Shown: positions 7,557-14,263 of the stretch, piece after piece
Layout: each line of letters starts with the position of its first letter
Numbering within the stretch: the first letter of the stretch is position 1
The notes under the pieces: generated by a model
What the model saw: the letters and a program-made list of their open reading frames with translations, nothing else
What the model was told of the DNA's origin: nothing
The model's database searches: none
Source: DATEVL01 sp035281845
GTDB lineage: Bacteria; Chloroflexota; Anaerolineae; Anaerolineales; E44-bin32
DNA length: 28,166 nucleotides
NCBI GenBank assembly: GCA_035281845.1
Contig: DATEVL010000064.1
Span: 1 to 28,166 of the forward strand
Direction: 5' to 3'
Position numbers and translations under genes: made by a program

Positions 7557-7908
7557 ATGATGGAATCCGCACCCACACCGCAAGCGACGGCCGGCCCGTC
7601 GACGAATACGATGGCTCTGGTCAGCCTGATCGCCGGGATCGTCGGCCTGACCATCTTTCCCTTCGTGGGAAGCATCGTAGCCGTCATCACGGGCAACATC
7701 GGGCCGAAAGGAAATCGCCGCCAGCGCCGGGGCCCAGAGCGGAGACGGATTGGCTCTGGCCGGGCTCATCATGGGATGGATCGGCGTCGGCCTGGGCGTC
7801 ATTGGGATCTGCCTGGCGTGCCTGTTCTTCGTCCTATTGCCCCTCGGAATCCTCCAAGGAGTGAACCAAAGCTACGGCCTGCTGATTCCGTTTGGGCTGT
7901 GGGCCTGA
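7557..7908 (+). pseudogene. DUF4190-like small membrane protein, interrupted by a +1 frameshift
   Basis: Frame 1 starts at 7557 behind GAGGAGG and encodes a DUF4190-like N-terminus (ALVSLIAGIVGLTIFPFVGSIVAVITGNI, first 48 codons). It then turns into a low-complexity Arg-rich tail ending at 7949. If one G of the GGG at 7701-7703 is skipped, reading continues as GRKEIAASAGAQSGDGLALAGLIMGWIGVGLGVIG and ends with TGA at 7906-7908, giving about 116 residues. GN-I-x-R-K-E-I followed by GLALAGLIMGWIG is the typical DUF4190 sequence, so the second frame is the true continuation. This is either a sequencing or assembly indel in a G-run or a real inactivating mutation. The next gene starts 58 bp downstream. 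Confidence 0.75.
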
Positions 7909-7966
7909 TCAGGCTGCCGGCGGACGCCTGGAGGGAAAGCCGGCCGTAAGGGAAGAGGAGATAAGC

Positions 7967-8143
7967 ATGACCGTTCCGTCGGGTGGCGAGGCCCAACCCA
8001 AATCACGAAATTGGCTGATCATCATCGTGGCTGTGGTTGTCTTCTGCTGCTTATGCTCGCTGTGTCTGATGCTCTTCTATTATCTCTACACTTTCGGAGA
8101 CTCGATCTTCAAGCTCGGTTTCTTGGTCCCGGGGTTGATGTAG
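7967..8143 (+). CDS. Small single-pass membrane protein (58 aa)
   Basis: An ATG at 7967 is preceded by a good GGAAGAGGAG ribosome site. The product is a 58-residue peptide with a short hydrophilic start (1-16), one long hydrophobic helix rich in Cys (NWLIIIVAVVVFCCLCSLCL, about 15-34) and a short hydrophobic tail. It resembles no family I can name. It follows the DUF4190-like gene and is probably the last gene of the small membrane-protein group. Confidence 0.6.
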   Translation: MTVPSGGEAQPKSRNWLIIIVAVVVFCCLCSLCLMLFYYLYTFGDSIFKLGFLVPGLM

Positions 8144-8174
8144 CGAACGCTTCCTTCGCCGTCGGTGGGAGCCC

Positions 8175-8214
8175 GCGGCCGGCATCCTGAGGGTAGTCGA
8201 AGGGCGCCGGCCGC
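8175..8214. repeat. Hairpin between convergent genes
   Basis: A 9-bp perfect stem (GCGGCCGGC with GCCGGCCGC) encloses 22 nt that include CCTGAGGGTAGTCGAAGG, itself a small palindrome of the type often dispersed between bacterial genes. It lies between the converging 58-aa gene and the DUF402 gene and could act as a transcription barrier for both, though there is no T-tract. The rest of 8144-8329 shows nothing else. Confidence 0.6.
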
Positions 8215-8329
8215 TGGATTCGCGCCTTATCTCATTGCGGGGTAGGAGCGCGGGATCCTCTCCATGGGTGCCTTTGCGAGCCCCGCCTCGGGTGACCGAC
8301 GTGCGAGCGTGGAGGCTTGTCGGGGATGA

Positions 8330-8860
8330 TTACAGGGATTCCTCGTCTGGCGCACCACCTGGGAGAGGCGGAATAACAGTGGAGGCGGGGTCGAACGGTC
8401 CTGCCCGCACCTGCGCCAGGCGCCGCAGCTCCTCGAGTGAAGCTCGGGCCGCGGCCCGCTCTGCTTCGCCCAGATCGATCTGCTCAAACTCATCCTCGTC
8501 GAGCACATGCATCGTCCCGTCCGGCAAGACAAGTAGATCGAGCGCCAAGTCGTCGAAGTGGACGTGGCCGTCTTCGATCCGGGCCGGCCGGGTGATGTTG
8601 CAATACCAACCTTTGAACTGATCCGTGACGGCGTCGAAAATGGCAAAGACGTTGTAGCGGCGGTCGGCATAGTAGGTTTCGAGGAAGCGATCGCCGCGCC
8701 GGAGGTCCAGGCCTTGGAGAACTCCATCGTTCCCGTTGAAGCGCGCCTCCAGGCGGATCGAGGTCGGCGTAGCGTCGCGCACGGTGGCGCGCCACGACCG
8801 GACCTCGCGCCCAAGGGCATCGTACTTGTGAACGATCACCACGCCGCCGGGAGTAGTCAC
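8330..8860 (-). CDS. DUF402 (FomD-like) family protein
   Basis: This 176-residue soluble protein shows the DUF402 features: an N-terminal beta region, FKGWYCNITRPARIEDGHVHFDDLALDLLVLPDG and VLDEDEFEQIDLGEAERAA. FomD and related DUF402 proteins are metal-dependent hydrolases acting on nucleotide-phosphonate or nucleoside-diphosphate substrates, using the Asp/Glu residues in these blocks. The physiological substrate here is unknown. The GTG at 8860 is the best start, 10 bp after the ThiZ stop codon; longer in-frame starts would overlap thiZ. Its place at the end of the thiamine operon suggests co-transcription but does not prove a role in thiamine use. Confidence 0.75.
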   Translation of the reverse strand: MTTPGGVVIVHKYDALGREVRSWRATVRDATPTSIRLEARFNGNDGVLQGLDLRRGDRFLETYYADRRYNVFAIFDAVTDQFKGWYCNITRPARIEDGHVHFDDLALDLLVLPDGTMHVLDEDEFEQIDLGEAERAAARASLEELRRLAQVRAGPFDPASTVIPPLPGGAPDEESL

Positions 8861-8870
8861 TGCACCGAGT

Positions 8871-9758
8871 CTACTCGGCCGGCCCGGCACCGGTCCGCAA
8901 GCCGCCTTCGTCAGAGGATGGGTCGGACGACGGCGCGTTGACTCCCAGAGCGTCCAGCAGGGATGCGACATGCGCGCCAAACGCCGGTAGCGTCACCATG
9001 CTCTGTCGCCGCGGCCGCGGCAACGTGATCACCACCTCGTCGATCAGCCGACCGGGACGGGCACTGAACACGAGCACCCGATCGGCGAGGTAGACGGCCT
9101 CGTCGACATCATGAGTGATGAACAGCACAGTCGGCTGCAGCCGTGACCACAAGCCGAGCAGCCAGTCCTGCATCTCCCGGCGAGTCAGAGCATCGAGCGC
9201 CCCGAAAGGTTCGTCCAAGAGCAATGTGCTGCTGTCGATCAAGACCGTGCGGAGCAGGGCCGCCCGCTGGCGCATCCCGCCGGAAAGGGCGGCAGGGTAT
9301 GAACGCTCGAAGCCTTCCAACCCGAATAGCGGGAAGAGTTCCAAGGCGCGGCGCCGGGCCCCATCCAGCGGTACACCGCGCAACTCGAGAGGGGTAGTTA
9401 CGTTACCCAGGATGTCGCGCCAGGGCAAGAGCAGGTCCCGCTGAGGCATGTACCCGAATCGGCCGAGGCGGTCCGGGCAGACCTCCCCGTCGAGGACGAT
9501 CTCGCCCCGAGTCGGTTGCAGCAGGCCGACGATCAGGTTGAAGAGCGTACTCTTTCCGCTGCCGGAAGGTCCGACCAGGGCGACGAACTCGCGCGGCGCC
9601 ACCGAGAAGGAAACGTCCTCAAGCGCCTGGAAGGGGCGTCCATCCGCATGGAAAGCCATGCTGACGTGGTGCAGCTCCAGTCGGCGATCCTGCCCCGGTC
9701 CGACGCCCTGCAGGGAGGGAAAGGGAACGCGATCCCCGGAGAAGGTGGCCTCCCTCAA
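8871..9758 (-). CDS. thiZ: ThiZ-like ABC transporter ATP-binding protein
   Basis: A complete ABC ATPase of the nitrate/sulfonate/thiamine-precursor subfamily. It has Walker A (GPSGSGKST), a Q-loop region (GYMPQRDLLLPW), signature LSGGMRQRAAL, Walker B (LLLDEPFGALD) and H-loop (ITHDVDEAVYLADRV). It powers the permease encoded upstream. The likely start is a TTG at 9758 that overlaps the thiY stop (TTGA), giving 295 residues. No standard start lies closer to the conserved LELHHVSMAF, so the roughly 28 residues before it are either a real extension or sign of another start. A proline/alanine-rich tail (about 265-295) is also longer than usual. Confidence 0.85.
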   Translation of the reverse strand: MREATFSGDRVPFPSLQGVGPGQDRRLELHHVSMAFHADGRPFQALEDVSFSVAPREFVALVGPSGSGKSTLFNLIVGLLQPTRGEIVLDGEVCPDRLGRFGYMPQRDLLLPWRDILGNVTTPLELRGVPLDGARRRALELFPLFGLEGFERSYPAALSGGMRQRAALLRTVLIDSSTLLLDEPFGALDALTRREMQDWLLGLWSRLQPTVLFITHDVDEAVYLADRVLVFSARPGRLIDEVVITLPRPRRQSMVTLPAFGAHVASLLDALGVNAPSSDPSSDEGGLRTGAGPAE

Positions 9759-10729
9759 GGCAGGAACTCGTTCGTGAAAGCCTCGGCTGGATCGATCGGC
9801 TTGGCCAGGATTCCCGTGGACTCCATCCACTGAGCGTACTGCTCCCATCGAGAGAGAGTCTGATCGCCCCATCGTGGGGCGTCGGATTGGTATTGCGGTG
9901 AAACCCAGGCCTGGCTGGCTTTCACTAAGGCGGGGTTCAGTTCCGGGGCGGCCGCCAGCAGGATGTCGGCCGCCTCTTCCGGATGCCCGGCGGCGAAGGC
10001 GTACCCGCGGGACACGGCGGCGAGGAACGACCGAACCAGCTCCGGATCCGCCGTCAGCGTTGAATCATTTGCGATCAGAACGGGTGTGTAGTAATCCGGG
10101 ACGCAGTCGAACTGGTCTTCCATCATCACGATGTCGAGGTCCAGGCCAAGCTGCTGCGCCTGGATCCCCTGCCAGCCGAAGAAGATCCACGCCAGATCGA
10201 TCTGCTCCTGCTGCAGGAGGGCCAGCGGATCGGTGAACCCGGTCTCGATCCACTGTAAGCCCCCGGGGTCGCCTCCGGCGCATTCCATCAGACCGTCCAC
10301 GGTCGGTTTCTCGAACGGGCTGCCGAAAGACCCGTAACGCAAGCCCTCCCAGTCGGCCGGGCCCTCCACGCCGAGGTCGCTCCGGGCCGCGAAGCCGGAC
10401 GTGTTGTGCTGCAAGATCGCGGCGATCGAGACGATCGGCACGTCGACTCCTCGGGCCAGGGTGACCTGTTCCTGGAAGCTGACACCGAAATCTGCCGCCC
10501 CGCTGGCAACCGCCTGTTCCGCGTAGACCTCGCCCGGTTGGATGATTTCCACCTGCAGGCCTTCGTCGGCGAAGTAACCCTCCTGCTCGGCGACGAAGAA
10601 GCCGGTGTGATTGGTGTTCGGCACCCAATCGAGCATGAGCGTCACCGGCCGCAGCGTCGGTTCCGTTTCCGCCGACGGTGTGCAGCCTGCGAGGGTGACG
10701 GTCAAAAGCAGCAACCATTTCATGCCCAT
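9755..10729 (-). CDS. thiY: ThiY-like thiamine-precursor-binding lipoprotein (NMT1/THI5 family)
   Basis: The ATG at 10729, with GAGGGAG just upstream, gives a 324-residue lipoprotein: signal MKWLLLLTVTLAGC with the modified Cys at 16. The mature part opens with LMLDWVPNTNHTGFFVAEQEGYFADEGLQVEI, the hallmark of NMT1/THI5-like solute-binding proteins. ThiY proteins bind formylaminopyrimidine, a thiamine breakdown product, for salvage of the HMP half. Riboflavin-binding RibY relatives look similar, but the TPP riboswitch and thiN in the same operon favour a thiamine precursor. ATGs at 10747 and 10774 are in frame but less well placed. The stop overlaps the probable thiZ start. Confidence 0.85.
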   Translation of the reverse strand: MGMKWLLLLTVTLAGCTPSAETEPTLRPVTLMLDWVPNTNHTGFFVAEQEGYFADEGLQVEIIQPGEVYAEQAVASGAADFGVSFQEQVTLARGVDVPIVSIAAILQHNTSGFAARSDLGVEGPADWEGLRYGSFGSPFEKPTVDGLMECAGGDPGGLQWIETGFTDPLALLQQEQIDLAWIFFGWQGIQAQQLGLDLDIVMMEDQFDCVPDYYTPVLIANDSTLTADPELVRSFLAAVSRGYAFAAGHPEEAADILLAAAPELNPALVKASQAWVSPQYQSDAPRWGDQTLSRWEQYAQWMESTGILAKPIDPAEAFTNEFLP

Positions 10730-10754
10730 TGCACTCCCTCTTTCCATCCCTGAC

Positions 10755-10870
10755 CGGACACCGGCACCAGTCACCAGTCACCAGCGACCAGTGACCGGTC
10801 TCCAATCGCCAATCTCTATTTTCCAATCTTCGTCGAGGCGAGGTCGGTGATTGGCGATTACCGATTGATT
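10755..10870. repeat. Heptamer repeats and inverted repeat between thiX and thiY
   Basis: The thiX-thiY gap has a run of 7-bp units of the form NNCCAGT then NNCCAAT at 10765-10827 (CACCAGT twice, CACCAGC, GACCAGT, GACCGGT, CTCCAAT, CGCCAAT, CTCTATT, TTCCAAT). AATCGCCAAT at 10804-10813 is perfectly complementary to ATTGGCGATT at 10850-10859, so a hairpin with a 36-nt loop could form inside the operon message. The units resemble those at 3128-3263 and 21170-21197. Confidence 0.75.
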
Positions 10871-10873
10871 GCC

Positions 10874-11725
10874 TTAGAAGATCCCCGTCTCGTCCCACTG
10901 TTCGCTGCGCTGGCTGGTGTAGTACCAGGGCAGCGCCAGGCGTTCGATGCCGTAAACCAGAAGAAACAAGCCAATGCTGACCGCTGAAGTGACCAGGATG
11001 GCGACGAAGACCTGGTCGGTCGCCAGGGCGTTCTTGGACCGCAGCATGTACAGCCCGAGGCCCTGCGTGCCGCCAACCCATTCGGCGATCGTGGCGCCGA
11101 CGACGCTGTAGGTGACGGCGATCTTCAGGCCGGAGAAGAAGGCCGGCAGGGCGGCCGGAAGACGAATCATGCGCCAGATCTGGCCGCGGCGGGCGCCCAT
11201 GGCGCGGAAGAGCGCCACCAGATCGGGATCGGCGGAGGCCAGGCCATCGGCCATGCTCAGTGTCAGCGGAAAGAAGCAGATCAGAACGACGATGAACACT
11301 TTGGAGGTCATCCCGAAGCCGAACCAGATGATCAACAGAGGAGCGATGGCCAAGACCTGGACGGTCTGTGACGCGACCAGCAAGGGATAGAGAGCGCGGT
11401 GCAGGAACGGCGAGAGATCGATGGCGGCGGCGATCGAAGCCCCCAGGAGGATCGAAACCAGCAGCCCGACAGCGGTCTCGGCCATGGTCGTTCTCAGCGC
11501 GGGCATCAGTTGGCTGCGCGTCTCCCAGCCGGCACGAACCACGTCTGCCGGCGAAGGCAGGATGAAACTCGACAATCCGCTGCGGTCGGCCAGGACGGCC
11601 CAGCCGAGCACGGTCAGGGCGAGGATGGCCAACGGCGGAAGGACCTGACCCGCCAGGCTGGACCTTCGGCCGGGCGCAGCCTCCGGCTGGGGCTGTCTTC
11701 GGGCGTTCCCCGCCTTCTGCTTCAT
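10874..11725 (-). CDS. thiX: ThiX-like ABC transporter permease
   Basis: The ATG at 11725 overlaps the upstream gene's stop (ATGA), giving 283 residues with about six membrane helices. The region ADPDLVALFRAMGARRGQIWRMIRLPAALPAFFSGLKIA is the cytoplasmic EAA-type loop that contacts the ATPase in BPD-type permeases. It belongs to the nitrate/sulfonate/taurine permease group used by ThiXYZ importers. It should form a dimer in the inner membrane, with ThiZ inside and ThiY outside. An in-frame extension to 11830 reads through the preceding gene in another frame and is not needed. A charged, Gln/Pro-rich stretch (about 1-28) precedes the first helix. Confidence 0.87.
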   Translation of the reverse strand: MKQKAGNARRQPQPEAAPGRRSSLAGQVLPPLAILALTVLGWAVLADRSGLSSFILPSPADVVRAGWETRSQLMPALRTTMAETAVGLLVSILLGASIAAAIDLSPFLHRALYPLLVASQTVQVLAIAPLLIIWFGFGMTSKVFIVVLICFFPLTLSMADGLASADPDLVALFRAMGARRGQIWRMIRLPAALPAFFSGLKIAVTYSVVGATIAEWVGGTQGLGLYMLRSKNALATDQVFVAILVTSAVSIGLFLLVYGIERLALPWYYTSQRSEQWDETGIF

Positions 11726-12072
11726 CGATCCATCCGGGACTTGTCGACCTTCTCGGCGATGGTCGAGCCGGATCGACGGTCGCCGATCTTGATCACGGTC
11801 ACCGCCTGCCGGGCGCCGCCTTTCATGCATGCCAGGTGCGCCAGGCGGGCGATCTCGAGCAATCGATCGAGCGGCCCTTCCATGACCCCGCCGCCTTCCT
11901 AAGAGGAATTAACGGAGGGCGGCGGGGTGACGGTTTCTATCGCATCGACCTTGTGGCGCAGGCCACTAGCTTGAATAACGGCGATGGCGCGCTCAAGGAT
12001 TGGGTAGGGATCAGCTGCCAGAGGCAATACCTGCACGGCTACGTTGACCGTTCGGTTTGGATCGATGGTCAT
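11722..12072 (-). pseudogene. MTH1187/YkoF-like thiamine-binding protein, split by a 45-bp hairpin insertion
   Basis: The first part (12072 down to a TAG at 11899-11901) starts at an ATG behind GGAGG and reads VNVAVQVLPLAADPYPILERAIAVIQASGLRHKVDAIETV, the N-terminal half of MTH1187-type proteins. The second part (ATG 11883 to TGA 11722) reads MEGPLDRLLEIARLAHLAC...AVTVIKIGDRR...TIAEKV, the C-terminal half. Removing 45 bp (11884-11928) joins them in frame as IETV-MEGPLDRL, giving about 101 residues, the normal family length. Such proteins bind thiamine or HMP and accompany ThiXYZ. The second part keeps its ATGA overlap with thiX. It could be a dead gene, or two chains made by re-initiation at ATG 11883. 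Confidence 0.8.
11885..11928. repeat. Hairpin insertion inside the thiamine-binding gene
   Basis: The arms are 11885-11899 and 11914-11928 (15 pairs, one G-T), enclosing a 14-nt AT-rich loop. GAC occurs directly at both edges (11884-11886 and 11929-11931), as expected for a 3-bp target duplication or a slippage junction. In the gene's reading frame the insert carries TAG. There is no T-tract, so it is not a classical terminator. Confidence 0.75.
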
Positions 12073-12088
12073 GGCGGACCTCCATGCA

Positions 12089-12778
12089 TCAGCTCCCCGC
12101 GAGCTCAGAGCTCGCGGGGAGCTCGGTATGAGGCGTGTGGACGACGAGCAGCACGCCCGAGACCAGATCGACATGGGCGGGGGGCACTGTGATTCGATTG
12201 CTGACCCCGCGAGCTGGGCCGCCGGCGAGCGCCTCGCCGCTCAGGGGAAATGCGAGCCCATGGGTTGTCACGCCTTGGGCATCCCCTCCTAGTGGGATCA
12301 GGCTGACTGTGTCGCCGGATTCGCCGTCGATCTCCCCGCCGGGAGGCCGGCACAGGTAGGCCGTCTGGCTGCCGACCCACAGGCTGATCCGTCGCCCCAC
12401 GAGCGAGGGATGTAGAAGTAGGTGGACGTTGGCGACGGTCATGTCGAACCGACCGCCGGCGGCGCCGATCACGATGGCTTCGTCGACGCCTCCTTCGAAG
12501 GCGTGCAGCAGAGCGAGCTCCAGGTCGGTCTCGTCCTTTTCCGCCGGCCGGCGGACGATCTGCGCTCCATCCGCGCCAAGACGGGCAGCCTGCTCGGGCG
12601 AAGTCGAATCGAGGTCCCCGACAAGGGCGTCCAGGCGCAAGCCCAGTGCACGGGCGTAGCGCGCCCCGCCGTCCGCAGCGACAACCACCGCCGGCGTAAG
12701 CTCGGCCAGCCTCGCCCGAATCACGCCGAGGTCGTCGAGCTCGCCGTTCGCCAGGATCAGCGCCAGATGTCCGGACAA
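12089..12778 (-). CDS. thiN: Thiamine pyrophosphokinase
   Basis: The 229-residue protein transfers pyrophosphate from ATP to thiamine, making thiamine diphosphate in the cytoplasm. The family motifs are in order: ILANGE (8-13), AADGGARYA (34-42), GDLDS (54-58), EKDETDLELAL (80-90), GAAGGRFD (105-112), GDTVSLIPLGG and GVSN near 195. The start is TTG at 12778, directly after the U-rich tail of the leader terminator; the likely ribosome site GGGAG is inside the 3' arm of that hairpin. The final residues (about 219-229) are encoded by a perfect inverted repeat and look like an added tail. It leads a thiamine-salvage operon under TPP-riboswitch control. Confidence 0.9.
   Translation of the reverse strand: MSGHLALILANGELDDLGVIRARLAELTPAVVVAADGGARYARALGLRLDALVGDLDSTSPEQAARLGADGAQIVRRPAEKDETDLELALLHAFEGGVDEAIVIGAAGGRFDMTVANVHLLLHPSLVGRRISLWVGSQTAYLCRPPGGEIDGESGDTVSLIPLGGDAQGVTTHGLAFPLSGEALAGGPARGVSNRITVPPAHVDLVSGVLLVVHTPHTELPASSELAGS
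12091..12123. repeat. Perfect 16-bp inverted repeat at the 3' end of thiN
   Basis: AGCTCCCCGCGAGCTC (12091-12106) and its exact complement (12108-12123) are separated by one base. The structure encodes the last 10-11 residues and the stop of thiN and lies just before the ribosome site of the thiamine-binding gene. In RNA it would be a very stable stem with a small loop. It could slow transcription, protect the thiN message from 3' decay or modulate downstream translation; these roles are inferred. Confidence 0.8.
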
Positions 12779-12785
12779 AACGAAA

Positions 12786-12807
12786 CCACTCCCTGCGCAG
12801 GGAGTGG
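12786..12807 (-). terminator. Leader terminator hairpin, also covering the thiN ribosome site
   Basis: A perfect 22-bp palindrome (arm CCACTCCC, centre TGCGCA, arm GGGAGTGG) is followed on the minus strand by TTTCGTTTT, the form of an intrinsic terminator. The 3' arm holds GGGAG, the only plausible ribosome site for the TTG start of thiN, so the same hairpin could block translation. Confidence 0.8.
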
Positions 12808-12831
12808 CTGGGACTTCAGTGATGGAGGGCC

Positions 12832-12928
12832 GCCATCCCTACGCCGGCATTACCCGGATCAGGTTCTGCGGGTCGAGGGCCGCCTGCCCTCCTCTCAGCC
12901 CGAGGCATCGGGCTCCCCGTTTCGGTTG
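12832..12928 (-). promoter_or_regulatory. thiN leader: TPP riboswitch (THI element)
   Basis: The minus strand carries the conserved THI-box sequences in order: GGGGAGCCC, GGCTGAGAGG, then ACCTGATCCGGGTAATGCCGG and CGTAGGGA. These form the pyrimidine-sensing and pyrophosphate-sensing arms of the TPP aptamer. Helix P1 looks short. A terminator hairpin follows 25-45 nt downstream, ahead of thiN. Thiamine diphosphate should switch off the thiN-thiXYZ operon. Confidence 0.93.
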
Positions 12929-12938
12929 TATGGTGAGA

Positions 12939-12967
12939 AGTGTATCGCGGAGGGAGATGGTGGTCAA
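12939..12967 (-). promoter_or_regulatory. Sigma-70 promoter of the thiamine operon
   Basis: On the minus strand, TTGACC (12967-12962) and TACACT (12944-12939) are separated by exactly 17 bp, placing the start of transcription near 12932, a few bases before the riboswitch. The -35 box overlaps the end of the DUF3105 gene. Confidence 0.7.
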
Positions 12968-13620
12968 GGAGAGGCGGCACCCCCACCCTCCCCTCCCCCT
13001 GAGAGGGCGAGGGATGGGGTGGGGGTCGAGGCCGCATTCGCGCTTCGCCCTCGATGGGCAAAAATGAAACCAATGGCGCGCTTGAGGTCGAACGACGGCA
13101 GGCGGAGGATACGCCCCCATGCGGTCAGAACGACCGGCTGCTCAAGCGAAGGCCACGGGAAGGCGATGATATGCTCGCCCCCCAGCAGGTCCATCGCCGA
13201 TCGAATCTGGCCCTTCATGTCCGTACAGGCGCCGCTCTCGAGGGCGGCGCAGTTGTACCAGACGATGACATCGCCACGCTCGAGGTTGGCGACCAGATAA
13301 CCGGCGGCGAATCGGGGGAGGGTCGCAGCCGATTCTGGTTCGTAAAACCCAGAGCGCAGTCCCACCGGGAAATGGACTCCCGAGGTCGGTGGATCGGTCG
13401 AGTATGGACCGGGATCCGTCCCGGCTGCGATCAGCTGCCCCGGTGGAGACGTGGGCACGCTCTCACCCATCGGAGGGCCGAACGAGAGTATCAGCGACAA
13501 GGCTGCCCCGGCCACCACCATCAATCCAGCCAGGCCGCAGCTGGCTCTCCGCCAGCGACGCGGCGAGGGCAACTCATTTTCAGGGAGGGCCTGTTGGGGG
13601 CCGCGGACGCCGGAAACCAT
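12964..13620 (-). CDS. DUF3105 family membrane-anchored protein
   Basis: The protein (218 residues from ATG 13620) has one membrane helix (about 27-48) and an outside domain with the DUF3105 pattern: PGPYSTDPPTSGVHFP (about 72-87) and YLVANLERGDVIVWYNC (about 111-127), with a second Cys in SGACTD. The family is uncharacterised; its HP-rich core suggests a metal or redox role. A TTG at 13665 would extend it by 15 residues. Neither start has a strong ribosome site. The last 20 or so residues (TPTPSLALSGGGEGGGAAS) come from a C-rich inverted repeat and are probably a late addition. It lies just downstream of the GTPase gene. Confidence 0.75.
   Translation of the reverse strand: MVSGVRGPQQALPENELPSPRRWRRASCGLAGLMVVAGAALSLILSFGPPMGESVPTSPPGQLIAAGTDPGPYSTDPPTSGVHFPVGLRSGFYEPESAATLPRFAAGYLVANLERGDVIVWYNCAALESGACTDMKGQIRSAMDLLGGEHIIAFPWPSLEQPVVLTAWGRILRLPSFDLKRAIGFIFAHRGRSANAASTPTPSLALSGGGEGGGAASP
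12979..13026. repeat. C-rich inverted repeat inside the DUF3105 gene tail
   Basis: ACCCCCACCC (12979-12988) is perfectly complementary to GGGTGGGGGT (13017-13026), with further C/G-rich pairing inside. It resembles the repeat at 20536-20599 and encodes the low-complexity C-terminus of the DUF3105 protein. Confidence 0.65.
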
Positions 13621-13716
13621 CAGGAAGGCTCTGGAGAACCGGAGCTGTCGAGGCGAAACGGACAACGAGCCGGGACCGGCGGAGGACGGTGGTGTGGCGC
13701 CGTGCCGGGAGGGAGA

Positions 13717-14250
13717 TTACTTGCCTTTCATCTCTTCCAGGATGCTGTAGAGCAACTCGAGCAGGACCTTCTTGACCGCCTCTTTGTCGCCGGCCTGACA
13801 GGGAAGCATTTTCACTTTGCTGTCGAGCTTGAGAGCGATGCGCAGATCTTCGACGGCCCAGGCGTCCTCCTTGTCCTGCTTGTTGGCGGCGACGACGTAC
13901 GGGGTGGGGGCGTAGGCCCGGAAGGTCTGCAAGATGCCCTTGGCCTCGCGAAACGTCTCGGGGCGTGAGCTGTCGACCATGACGATGAAGCCGAGCATGC
14001 CCTCCGAGAGGATCTCCCACATGAAGTCGAATCGCTTCTGGCCCGGCGTCCCGAACAGGTACAGCACGAGATCGTCGTCGACGGTGATGCGCCCGAAATC
14101 CATGGCGACCGTCGTCGTTTCCTTGACGCGCTCGGCCTCGGTCGAAATCTTGCGCTCTGTCGAGACGACGTCGATCTCGCTGACCGACTGGATGAAGGCG
14201 GTCTTGCCTGCGTTGAACGGTCCGGTGACCACCATCTTGACGGTTTGCAT
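13717..14250 (-). CDS. Ras-like small GTPase (MglA/Rup-type)
   Basis: The 177-residue protein is a single GTPase domain. G1 is TGPFNAGKTAF (9-19), G3 is FGTPGQKRF (66-74), G4 is ANKQDKED (122-129) and G5 is PCQAGDK near 150. The TPGQ in place of the usual DxxG with Asp, and a short switch region, are typical of bacterial MglA/Rup-like GTPases. These act as polarity or signalling switches with partner Roadblock or PATAN proteins. The ATG at 14250 lies 13 bp after the DUF4388 gene, so the two are an operon and probably work together. No Roadblock GTPase-activating gene is visible nearby. Confidence 0.88.
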   Translation of the reverse strand: MQTVKMVVTGPFNAGKTAFIQSVSEIDVVSTERKISTEAERVKETTTVAMDFGRITVDDDLVLYLFGTPGQKRFDFMWEILSEGMLGFIVMVDSSRPETFREAKGILQTFRAYAPTPYVVAANKQDKEDAWAVEDLRIALKLDSKVKMLPCQAGDKEAVKKVLLELLYSILEEMKGK

Positions 14251-14263
14251 GATTGCGCCTCGA

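Noticed and set aside
11885..11928. Simple rho-independent terminator after a short gene
   Set aside because: No T-tract follows the stem on either strand, and the family's second half continues in the same frame directly after it.
12422..13300. Plus-strand open frame opposite thiN, riboswitch and DUF3105
   Set aside because: It runs antisense through a TPP riboswitch and two well-supported genes and shows no domain.
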